A stretch of DNA of 64,000 nucleotides from Distichodus sexfasciatus (taxonomy: Eukaryota; Chordata; Actinopteri; Characiformes; Distichodontidae). Positions within the stretch are counted from its first letter, which is position 1. Every line of letters starts with the position of its first letter. Under the pieces are notes generated by a model that searched no databases, was not told the DNA's origin, and was given only the letters and a program-made list of their open reading frames with translations. The translations under genes and the position numbers were made by a program. Below, in pieces: positions 32,065 through 42,278 of the stretch. The DNA lies in assembly GCA_032718565.1 (NCBI GenBank), contig JAVGVS010000008.1:248001-312000 (forward strand), given 5' to 3'.

Positions 32065-32557
32065 CCCTTCTGTTATGTTCGTTTCTGAGGAACACCAGTG
32101 ATGTTTGTGGGTCAGTTTGACTTGGGACATGTTTAATTATCTGAAAGTGTCAGAAACCAAAAAATCCCAATAGACATTGGTAATATCTCATTATTAACTC
32201 CTTTACTAAACATTTCAATCAGTATTTGGTGTAATGTTGTTATTTACCTCTCACAGATCATGCTTTAATGAGGATGATTCACTCTTTTTTCATAAAATAG
32301 TGCAACTTTTATGTATATTGGATAGACCTACACAATAGTTTTACATGGCACTGATTATTTTAAATTCAAATATCTATGTAATATAAACATGCAGGGCGGG
32401 GTTGAACATATGTGAAATGAACTGTTTTTATTTTATATGTTGATTACCCTTATTAAGCTGAGCACAAGGTTTCATACTGAAAAAATACTTTAAACTATAT
32501 ATTTTTTATTTTTTACATTTAAAATGGGGTAATTTGATTCACAACATAACAGGAGGG
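32065..32557. mobile_element. piggyBac-like MITE, 493 bp, TTAA flanks
   Basis: Left end CCCTTCTGTTATGTT and right end (reverse complement CCCTCCTGTTATGTT) differ by one base in fifteen. Both sides are flanked by TTAA (32061-32064, 32558-32561), the piggyBac target site. No transposase frame. Confidence 0.85.
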
Positions 32558-33897
32558 TTAAATCAGCAGTGTTTTTCATAATACAGAGACGGGAAAGATG
32601 CAGCATGCTTTTCCATCATGCATGACTCACATTGGGGAAGAAACCTGTGCTCCAGCAGAGCCTGCAGTCTGGCATGGAGAGGAACAGAGCTTAGTAGCTG
32701 AGCGGAGTCGCTGTGGCAACTCGTTAGCCTGACGAGCTGTCATAAGCTTGTCCTATGACCTTCGCTGCATCTTCATTCCACAGCCACAGGGTCCATTTAT
32801 TATTTAGCACTCTAGAAATACCCCCTGCCCACTGCGTTGCGATCACAGAAAACGATTAGGCCTTGCATGTAAATATAGGCTTTTTTCTTCAGCTATTCAT
32901 ATGGTGGTCCACTTTACTGTAAGACAGATAGATTTTATTGCTGGAATGGAATTTTTTAATTTCATCTCAATGCAGTTGATCTAATTCAATTTGATAAATG
33001 TTCATAATTAGTTTAGGCGAAACATGATTGCCAGCTAAATATCCAATCATATGCAATACAGAAAATGTTCACACCTTTTTTGTGGAAGTGACAGATACAG
33101 CTGAGCCCAGTAAGAGAGGTCAGTACCACAGAGACTATCAGACATCATGTGAAACACACGGCTCTGCATCTGCGATACTCTTTAAACCAAATGCAGTTCC
33201 ACATGCTCCTCCAAAATTTGTCCATCTGTTATATTTGAGAATAAGTCCCCCAGCTTCACCACACCGACAGACAGTCTGTGAGCTACTATTCAAAGCCAAC
33301 GTTTGATCAGAACACAAATGATTATCATGCATTTTCGAAATCAATACTGCCGAGGGGAAAGCTCAGCATTTGCAGAGGGAGGAACCTGAGAAAGGCAAAG
33401 GCAAATAGTTTAGAACTCAAATTAAATCTCTCTTGAGGTCATAATGACATTGTACATTCTAAAATCATAAAGAGAGTAAAATAGTAACACCAGGAAGCTA
33501 CATGAGCACAACACACAGACAATAATAACATATATAAAATATAGTCTCAAGAGGCAATGAGAGAGGTCCAAGCAAAAGTCTGAAGCTGAAGCAGTAAGCA
33601 TCGAAGAAAGAATCAGAAGTCAGAATTAGCAAAAAAGCTCTGTTATGACATTAGGAGACGTTCGCAAAGTCATTTGACACCTCACTTGCTATAATCAGCC
33701 AATAGGCCTAGAAGAAGTCTATTTAGCGTATTATGAAAATTAGATAGGACGATCATAGGCTTCATTAAATGCGAGGCAGCACAACATACCCACTTACTGT
33801 TCAAGTTTCATCTTTGTGTGACTTACAGTTTAGGCTGCATAAATTTATGTAGCATTTTTAGCACCCCTTAAGGTTAAAATGTGTCTTCTTTTGTTAT

Positions 33898-33908
33898 AAT
33901 AATAATAA

Positions 33909-33939
<31 letters not shown>

Positions 33940-33969
33940 AAGAAGAAGGAGAAAAAGAAGAAGAAGAAG
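33898..33969 (+). repeat. Compound AAT/AAG microsatellite
   Basis: A few AAT units pass into a long AAG tract with a GGAGAAA interruption. Confidence 0.9.
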
Positions 33970-34894
33970 CAAAACAGAAAAATTATAAGAGGGTTCCAAA
34001 GCACTTCATGCTTGGACCCCTAATTAAGTGTTAACAGCATTATTATTAATGTGCCTGTGCAATACGACATATTAGTCATTGTAGATATCTTAAAGCAAAA
34101 TTACATCAGTGAAGATTTAACATGCATTGTATTATATTTTCTCAGACGCAAGAATAGTCTGGTTTGCTTTACTATACAGGCAGCTGTGGAGTTGTTTCTT
34201 TTTTTGTCTTCCTCTTTCATTTCATCTAAGGAGAGAGGCTTGCAGCCATTTAATTTCATGTTTGTCGCTTTGCCTTTGAGATGGTAGGTAAGTGTAATTG
34301 GAATTGAAAGAAGTCCTGCACAGTGAAGACCTGCACAGAGTCTCAGAGGATTGCAGGAGGCTTGAATAGCCATTTCAGAGCTCAACCACATTTCTCTGTG
34401 GCCCACAGCCAAGATTTGATCATGGCACAAAAAAATCCCCACTTTCACTGCCAGACTGCAGCCTTGTGGATCAACCCAGAAAAAGTAATCAGTTGCATAA
34501 TTTTGTGGGCGTATCTTTTATATTTTATAGCCAAGGTACAGATATGACATACCAACTGTCACTATGAAGTGTCCAACATGAATAAAACATGCTTTGGTAG
34601 GTCATAGATCCTCACGTGTGCTGTGCATCGTCCTTTCTTCTGTCATTGACCAGATGGTAAATAAAGATCTATCTTTCAGAAGCTGTGGAGGACAGTTAAC
34701 ACTTTAAGCTCTGGAAAGCATTTCCAAACACAGGAGAGTACAGGCAAAAAATGTCTGTCCTCATACTGATCTGGGTTCACTTGGTATCTCCTTTTCTCCT
34801 CTTCATCCTCAAATGATTCTTCGTTGGACTATTGATTTATGGAAATGTCATTTAGTGTAGTATGATCAGGATCAATAGCAGTTTTTGCAGAAAC

Positions 34895-34955
34895 ATGCTA
34901 CTAAACTCCTCAAACACTCCCAGGCACAAAAGATGTTTGAGGAGTTTAGTAGCAT
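34895..34955. other. Perfect 22-bp hairpin with 17-base loop
   Basis: Arms 34895-34916 and 34934-34955 are exact reverse complements (core CTACTAAACTCCTCAAACA against TGTTTGAGGAGTTTAGTAG). After one mismatch, four more pairs (GAAA with TTTC) extend the stem. The size is that of a small hairpin precursor or a palindromic mobile-element relic. There is no expression evidence. Confidence 0.7.
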
Positions 34956-35059
34956 ATTTCCAGTTTAGTTGAGTGTTCAACTTGTGATTTGTGATCAGTC
35001 TTCAGCCTTCTTCTGTTGAAAAACATTTTTGCTCAGTAAAAGTAACGTGAAAGAGAGGG

Positions 35060-35267
35060 ATTATTTGTGATTTTGAACACACCACAGCACAGCACAGCAC
35101 ACAGTGTACTGCAATGAAATGTGATCCCTGCGTTTGACCCATCCATGAAGGAGCAGTGGGCAGCTGACATGGACTCCGCACGGGGAGCAGCGCTTGGGGG
35201 CGGCACCTTACTTATGAGTACCTCAATGGTACCTCAATAGCTTTAACCATTACGCTACCAACTTCCC
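35060..35267 (-). repeat. tRNA-SINE copy, minus strand
   Basis: Contains CTGCGTTTGACCCATCCATG, GGAGCAGTGGGCAGCTGACA and CTTATGAGTACCTCAATGG, the reverse of the family order. A short ACAGC repeat in the CACAGCACAGCACAG tail suggests slippage. Confidence 0.8.
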
Positions 35268-35619
35268 CAGCTGAGGCCAAGTGCATTAGAACTATGCTGG
35301 ACCTCTCTTGTTAAAGTCTGCGTGTGTGTTCGCGGCGAAGTATGATGTAGTTTTGATATATTTAGGATCCCTTGTCTCTAAAAAATATTTCAATACGTGT
35401 GGACCTGATCTTCCCTTATGAAATAACATGAAATCTGATACTGGTATGAGATTTTTGGCCCGAGTGTGTGTGAGTAAGTGAGTGTTTAACAAGGAGATTA
35501 GAAATAGGGGACAATGAGAAGGTCACTAAGCCTCTCCCCAGCTGTTGGGACAGACCTCAGTGTCAAGGACGGTGGGTTTGTTGTTCGTGTCTGAAAATAG
35601 AGCCTTTATCACAATTCTT

Positions 35620-35700
35620 GTCTGAGAAAGAGAGAGGGAGAGAAAGATGGAGAAAGTGAGAGAAAGAGAGAGAGAGACAGAGAGAGAGAGAGGGAACAGA
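35620..35700 (+). repeat. GA-rich simple repeat
   Basis: Imperfect (GA)n with AAGATGG interruptions. Confidence 0.8.
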
Positions 35701-36159
35701 GAATAACAGACACTTCAACTGAGATCTTATCTGTACCATTTTGGCGACTGTTTCTGTGTTTATCTGCATTGATCTGGTAGTAACACTTTTCAATTGATTG
35801 GTGTAGGCAGTTGCACAGTGAGTTGAAATGAAGACCGCAAAGAAATGACACCGCAAAACCCAGGACCAGATTGATTAACTGTATTTTTATATCGACAATA
35901 TAAGATTCTGTTGTTTCTGTTGTAATTAAACACCACAACATGCTGTGTCCGTGTTTGGGTTATTCACAGTTCATTGAAAGCATTAAGGATTCATTAAAGG
36001 TGGAGAAGACTGACATGTACGTCTTTCTCTCCTGCTGTGGGACTCGTTTGCGATGACAGGACGATGTGTTTTGCTTCAAGGCGTGATTTCAGTCTTATTT
36101 CAGGTACAGGCTGATCTGCCAGAGCTTCATAACTGGGAGAATTCAGTGAGATCTAATAC

Positions 36160-36625
36160 AAGATTCAAGATTCTTTATGTGTTCATGCAAATTATACAGG
36201 TACAACATGCAGTGAAATGTATCCTGATCCGCTCTTTGACCATACAATTAAGGCAAAAATATAAAAATAAAATAATAAAAATGACAAGGAGAACAAAAAA
36301 TAAGGAGATAAAGGGAAAGAGATAAAAAGAAAATAAACTATGACATATACAATAAGGTGCAATGGATTTAAATGGTGCAATGAGTGCAGTGTGCAATGTT
36401 TTTCAAGTGCCAAGTGCAGTTGCACAGCAACTATTGCACAGTAAAATGTCAGACAATATAAATGATCATAACAATCGAGTTGAGAGGCAGTATGGAATGA
36501 CAAATTAAGACATTTAGAAAAAAGACATGTCCTTGTTTAAAAAACGGATGGCCTGAGGATAGAAACTCCTCCAGAGTCTCTCTGTTTTGGCCATGATGGT
36601 GCGGAACCTTCTGCCTGATTTCAGA
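36160..36625. repeat. Interspersed retroelement-like fragment
   Basis: AAGATTCTTTATGTG and ACAACATGCAGTGAAATGTA, then GATGGCCTGAGGATAGAAAC and GGTGCGGAACCTTCTGCCTG, are words I associate with a common teleost interspersed family. The class is uncertain and no frame remains. Confidence 0.5.
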
Positions 36626-36755
36626 AGATGATAGCTAGATAATAGCTTGTGTTTCTTATTGTCTTATTATCTCCCCTATAAATAAACACAACTACAGCTA
36701 ACTCTAACCCTAACGTAAGCATCAGTGTACATGAATGTGTGTTAATCTCGTTCAT

Positions 36756-36756
<1 letters not shown>

Positions 36757-36818
<62 letters not shown>
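36757..36818 (+). repeat. CA dinucleotide microsatellite
   Basis: About thirty uninterrupted CA units. Confidence 0.95.
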
Positions 36819-36819
<1 letters not shown>

Positions 36820-37098
36820 ACACCTGCAGCCATACAATAACCACCTCAGTAATCAAAAGCAAATGTTTTCAAATTTTTGTTGATGAATAAAAGCTATAAA
36901 AGCTGGTCCACACATATTGTCCACAAAACTCATGTTTTCCAACCTTTAAGGGGACAATCAGATTTACCAGCCACTCCATCCCTAACACCCCCATCACACC
37001 CACTTACACACACACACACACAAACTGGTACAACTTTCTTTTTGGGATCATTTCGTAGACTCCTATGATGACTAGATGTATATAATTTTACACCTGCA

Positions 37099-37122
37099 CC
37101 TAACCCTAACCCTAACCTAACC
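37099..37122 (+). repeat. Short interstitial telomere-like repeat
   Basis: Three to four CCTAACC-type units, one of them five bases long. A single related unit lies near 36706. It is too short to mark a fusion or chromosome end. Confidence 0.6.
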
Positions 37123-38545
37123 AAATCTTTTACCTCTTACTTTCTCAAATAAAGCAAGCACATTTTCTGTAAAGTCAATTTCCCTCTCAAATGTCCCCAC
37201 TAAGCCATAAAAGAATAAAAGTGATTTTAGGGAACTATAAAAAGCCCTGAAAAAGTCAGTGCAACACATAAAAGCATTATAAACACACGGGCACCATAAA
37301 AGGAATACCACAAATAATTTAAGGGCCTCACTGAGCTACAGGGATCCTGCTACATATGTTACATAACATACTGTATATTGTGTTCCTGTGACCTTTTATT
37401 TTTGTTTTTATAAAAAAATCACCAACATTGTTTCACCAGAGAAAAATTTGGCGAGTAAACGAGCTACTTCCTTCATTCCTTAACGCTACACCACATCACC
37501 CTCCACTGGATGTGGAATGAGCTCCAGTAAACTACATTTTAGCATTTTAGAATGCAAAGTCGTAGTAATGCAAAGTTATTTTGGTGAAAGTAACTCAGAA
37601 GTAGTGCAGGAATCATGTAACACATTAGAATTTAGAGACTGTAATATTGTAATGTAATCAATTATTTTGAAATTAACTAGTATTCTACTGTATAATGTAC
37701 AGTATTACATTTTGGAAGTAGCTTGCCCAGCATGGGTTGAAATTCCTAGTGGTGCACTTGTAAACATACAAACAAACAGTATTTAGTGTACACTGGTATA
37801 GTTATTACCAACTTTATAAAAATATATACATTATTATATGGGTCTAAAGATTTGTAGATTTTTTGCCCCTCCACTTGTGGCTCACATCCCAACACCCCGA
37901 TAAAGACACAAAAAGAAACTCACAGCACTTTCATTATTATCTGTAATCACAATAAGGATTGAAAACAAGGCGGCAAATGAGTGCAGAAAACCTCTAGATT
38001 TTTTGCAATGCAAAAATGTGTAAAGCAGTTCCATTTGCACACAGTGCAGTTCATAAATAGCACTAGAATCCCATTAGTTTAGTAGTGATAGTAATACTGA
38101 ATTATTCATTCATTCTCCAGGAGTGTGAAAGGCTGAAAGGAGGCAGAGCCTAAAACAAGAGTGGCAGATAAAATGCACACAGTGTCTTTTAACATGAAAA
38201 CATCAAAACAGCTTTAGTTCATCCGCAGGAGTATAGATTTTAACTGGCGGTCGGATGACTTTATTTAGTACAACACACCTGGACACACATCTCACTCTCT
38301 TATTTCTCTTATTTTAACTCTGAAATAGCTGTCAGAGTTCCGCGTCCAAAACACTGGTGTGGAATCACAGCCTGTTGTTTGTGATAATTACCTTTACCTT
38401 GTGTTTCCATCACAAACTCTCATCAGCTTATCGCTGAGTGGACTTGAGAGGTTACCATGGCAGCAAGCGGGACACTGGGGACCTTTTATGGTGACAGCGG
38501 GGATGTCAAGATGTGTGTTCTGCAGTCTGTGTGTATGTGTGTGTC

Positions 38546-38546
38546 T

Positions 38547-38600
<54 letters not shown>

Positions 38601-38643
38601 GGCATGAGTATGTGTTTACATGCTTATTTGTGTGTTTGTGTTT

Positions 38644-38679
<36 letters not shown>

Positions 38680-38745
38680 AGAGAGAGATATGAAGCGAGA
38701 GAGAGAGAGACATAAAGAGAGAGAGAGAGAGAGAGAGAGAGGGAC

Positions 38746-38788
<43 letters not shown>
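38546..38788 (+). repeat. GA microsatellite cluster
   Basis: Several long (GA)n blocks separated by GT-rich or GACATA segments. The long open frames on both strands here are products of the repeat and not genes. Confidence 0.95.
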
Positions 38789-38791
<3 letters not shown>

Positions 38792-39040
38792 TGGATTGTG
38801 TGTTGCGTGCATGTGAGAGTGAGAAATAGAGTGAGATTTAGTGAGAAATAGAGCACGTTTCTTATGTTCACTATGTTCATTATGTGTGTGTGCACTAGAG
38901 AAAGAGAGAGAAGCTATTTGTTTGCGTTGTATATCATGTTCATGTATGAGTGTGTGTAAACATGGGTTCAAGAAGGAGAGAAAGGAGTAAAGAGAGAAAA
39001 TAGGAGTATGCGTTGCATGCATATTTGTGTGTGTGCTTTG

Positions 39041-39591
39041 TAGAGTTGGGATCAAGTCCACATAAACCGAGACCGAGACCAGACCAGACCAGACCAGACC
39101 AGACCAGACCAAGACTAGAATGTGTCGAGAAACATTCTATGGCTCAGTACTGTAAAGAAAAATAAGGTTACTGCCAGTCGGAAACACTTCTTTATCCATT
39201 TGGTATCTATCTGGATATAGAATAGAATTATTTGATAACAAATAATACATTTTTCTATATTTATATTTTTTTGTATTAATTACTCACTAATATTATAAAA
39301 TGGAAAAACTATATTTTCTGATCAATTAAAAATGAAGAAATGCTAAAGCTTTGGGTAATTCTGAGACGATTTGGACTCATTTTGGCCTTTCTGGAAGAGA
39401 ACTACATTTTTGCACATGATGGTGTTCCATATTAGACTCAAAGGAATTCTAATATGGAATATTCTCAGAGTTGTGAATTCAAAATCAAATCAAAATAAAA
39501 TCCGGAGTCCTCTTTGTCCGAGTCTATGACAAAGTACAAATATGACCGAGTCCGAGACTTTTTAAAACTGGTCTCAAGTACTACAACTCTA
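39041..39591. mobile_element. Inverted-repeat MITE, 551 bp
   Basis: Termini TAGAGTTGGGATCAAG and (reverse complement) TAGAGTTGTAGTACTTGAG. The flanking 8-mers GTGCTTTG and GTGTTTGA agree at only 5 of 8. The interior contains an AGACC pentamer tract (39069-39110) and a segment shared with 9237-9720. hAT is likely but not proven. Confidence 0.6.
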
Positions 39592-40085
39592 GTGTTTGAG
39601 AGAGAAAAATAGTACTGTGTGTGGAATGTATTGATGTGTCTACATCTGTATATATTGTATAGCGTAATTAGGCTTTATGAATCTAATTTCCCAATGAGGA
39701 CTCTTCAGCACAGTTTTAACTGCACCATTTTACAGCTTTTCCTCACTAATGTACAATTAACCATCCTCATCTAATGAGTAAATGTGCTCTAAACAGTCTG
39801 GCTAACCTTGTGAAAAGAGTGTAGACTGCGTATGCCCAGTTTTTCTTTTCTCAATTAGAAAGACATCTGCATTTGGCCCTGTAAAATAGCATCTCTTGGT
39901 GTGGAGTGCAGCTGACCGATAAGGCGGTAGAGCCTCCAGCAGGGATCCGAAATCCTCTGAAAGAGCAGCAATAAAACGAATCACGACTCTGTCGGCTTGC
40001 AGGTGATTAGAAAGATGTGCTAATGCTTATCATGCAATATTACTGTCTCACAGAGTATTTCATCCCTAACCCTTTGATACTAGAT

Positions 40086-40312
40086 GAGTGTGATTATTTG
40101 TCATTGTGAACACACAAATGTGAACTCTGCATTTGACCCATCTGTAAAGGAGCAGCGGGCAGCTAACAAGGACAGCCCCCGGGGAGCAGTGCTTAGGGAC
40201 GGTACCTTGCTCATCAATACCAGAGTGGTAACTTTACCCGTCATGGATTCGAACCTGCGAACCTTCTGATCATGGGGTGAACACCCTACCGTTACACCAC
40301 CAACTGCCCCAA
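40086..40312 (-). repeat. tRNA-SINE copy, minus strand (inverted pair, left member)
   Basis: A full copy from GTGATTATTTGTCATTG to the tRNA-like head at CCGTTACACCACCAACTG. Lies head-to-head with the plus-strand copy that starts 126 bases to the right. Confidence 0.85.
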
Positions 40313-40437
40313 GGACTATAATGCAGGGAATATAATGCAAGCACTATACTGGCCTATTACGTAATACACTCACTCATAAATTTTGCTGACTTATAAGTAT
40401 TACATACTTATCTCAGAATTCTGTGAATGCTTTACAC

Positions 40438-40684
40438 GGGGCAGCTGCTAGAGTAACGGTTAAGGAGTTGGCCTTGTGATGGGAAGGTCGCTGGTTCTGG
40501 TAAAGTCCTGGACCGGTAAAAGGTACCATTGAGACACTCATGAGCAAGGCACCATCTCCAAGTATTCCTCCCCGGGTGTGGCCAAAAAGCTGCTCCTTCA
40601 CGGATGGGTCAAATGCAGAGACTACATTTGGTCGTGGTGTGCTGTGCGCTGTGGTGTGTGTGTTTGCAATGTGTTATTAGTTTG
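40438..40684 (+). repeat. tRNA-SINE copy, plus strand (inverted pair, right member)
   Basis: Head GGGGCAGCTGCTAGAGTAAC and AAGGTCGCTGGTTCTGG, then GGACCGGTAAAAGGTACCAT, GCTGCTCCTTCACGGATGGG and a GCTGTGCGCTGTGG tail. With the left copy it could form a stem of about 200 imperfect base pairs in RNA. Confidence 0.85.
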
Positions 40685-41886
40685 TCCCTTTGTGGTTGCT
40701 CAGATGAAAAGCCCCTTCTGATCTGCTGGAGAGTGCTGGAGTTGCTCCAGGACGAGTATGGGCTGGTACGGCATGTTCCAAAGTTATACATCTGATATAT
40801 CTCATTAATCTAGAAAAGAATTCTCTCATTTTCTCTCTTGGCAAAGTAGTCCACAAGTGGAGCTTTGATGCTTTTACAAAGTGTCTTTTCCCACTTTATT
40901 TTAGAACCAAAGGAATATAATTTTTACTCCAGGAAAAATGCTTAGCCTACAGGAAAATGACCCCATCAAATATTAATGCTGATCTTTAGTGCTTTCCAGA
41001 ATTCTTCTGCTGTCTCTACACATCATTGCACTTGCATTTTCTAAGATATTTATTTTCAGGACTGGTTCCATTTCCTCAGACAAGTACCACAGCACAATTG
41101 GCACACTCATACAGGGCAAAGGTAACATACAAAAACAGTACTGGCTGGAATATACAGTAGAGGCAGTATTAAAAGATAATTTCACATAAAACAGTGCTTA
41201 TTGAATTACATTTGGTCACTTTATATACAGGCTGGAACACGCACACACACATTCACTTGGGTTCAGAAGCCAGGCATTCCAAACTCGACGTGCTTTTGAT
41301 AAGCATTATTTGTGGCTCCATCAAGACCGCACAGTTAATTGAGGCTCGCGCGAAATCTCTGGTTTCATTCCACTCTAAGCCATTTTCAATACAGCGCTGT
41401 ATGAAATCAGATTCTTTCAAAATTGCTGAATGTTCTAATGCCTGCAAACCTCACAGGCAAAGTGCGGCTCTGGATTTAAACACCCTTTATCCCCATTAAT
41501 TAGTCGCTGCAGGCTTTGTGCACCACGTAGCAAGGTCACTGAATTGAAGCAAGTGGAGCAGCTGGATTTAGGGCAGTTTAGCAGGACACCACTGACCTTA
41601 AGCTTGGATAGGAGTGACACGTTCTTTTAGCGTCGTGTGACAGCTGTCAGTTGATTCATGCAGCAGGAAAGACTCTGGAAAGTTTTTGCAAGAGGATAAA
41701 TCCACTGTGCATTCCAAACTAACTGAGACCTAGCTGAATGTTATGGAATAACAATTGGAAGTATTTCTTAACGACATCTTCTGTGATATTGTGCAGAATT
41801 TGTGTCAAATTCAAGTGTGTATGAAATAAGAAGGTGCACAGTTCTGAGTCTTGACTTGTAAGGCAACTTCTCCATACTGTACGTAT

Positions 41887-42278
41887 TTACCCCATCGCCC
41901 CTTTAACGCTAGCGGGGTCGGAGTCCTGCTCTCCGCTGTGGGGCCCTTGCCGAGCCGACAGCCGGTCCACAGATCGGGGTGAGTCTGCCGTCGAGCCCCA
42001 GCAGCGGGCGAGGTCAGCGCGGAAGGAGGGCGTGTAGAGCCCATAGATAACGGGGTCGCAGCAGGTGTTGAGGTTGCCGAAGACGAAGAGCAGGTGGTGG
42101 ACGTACTCGGGGGTGACCCTCACCATCTCCGGCTGGAACCAGTACCAGATTCCCAGCAGGTAATATGGAGTCCAGCACACTATGAACGAGACGACGATGA
42201 TGATGGTCATCTTTAGCGTCTTCATCCGTGCTTTGGGGATCATGTCTGTTCGACTGCGTCGGAGACATGACTCACCAG
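41887..42278 (-). CDS. gnrhr: gnrhr exon 3: ICL3 to C-terminal tail
   Basis: The acceptor CTCTATGCAG|CT completes an Ala codon from exon 2. Encodes GESCLRRSRTDM, TM6, the third extracellular loop with TPEYVHH, TM7 and a Ser/Arg-rich tail ending VKGAMG. CpG density is high in the tail part. Confidence 0.92.

Larger units (their letters stand above)
29491..41886. other. Gene-poor intergenic interval (12.4 kb)
   Basis: No exon with domain content or frame continuity was found on either strand. The interval is dominated by MITEs (30511-30950, 32065-32557, 39041-39591), SINEs, LINE-like fragments and microsatellites, each listed separately. The last part, below 41887, is the 3' flank of the GnRH receptor gene. 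TTTATT at 41049-41054 is a possible minus-strand AATAAA. Confidence 0.55.

Noticed and set aside
35563..35941. Minus-strand frames of 97 and 110 codons
   Set aside because: They run through a GA repeat and have no recognisable domain or splice partners.
37099..37122. Telomere-type CCCTAA repeats
   Set aside because: Only three to four units, one imperfect; not evidence for a telomere or a chromosome fusion.
38506..39112. Open frames of 129 and 162 codons on the minus strand
   Set aside because: They read the GA/CT microsatellites as Ser-Leu repeats and have no domain or splice context.
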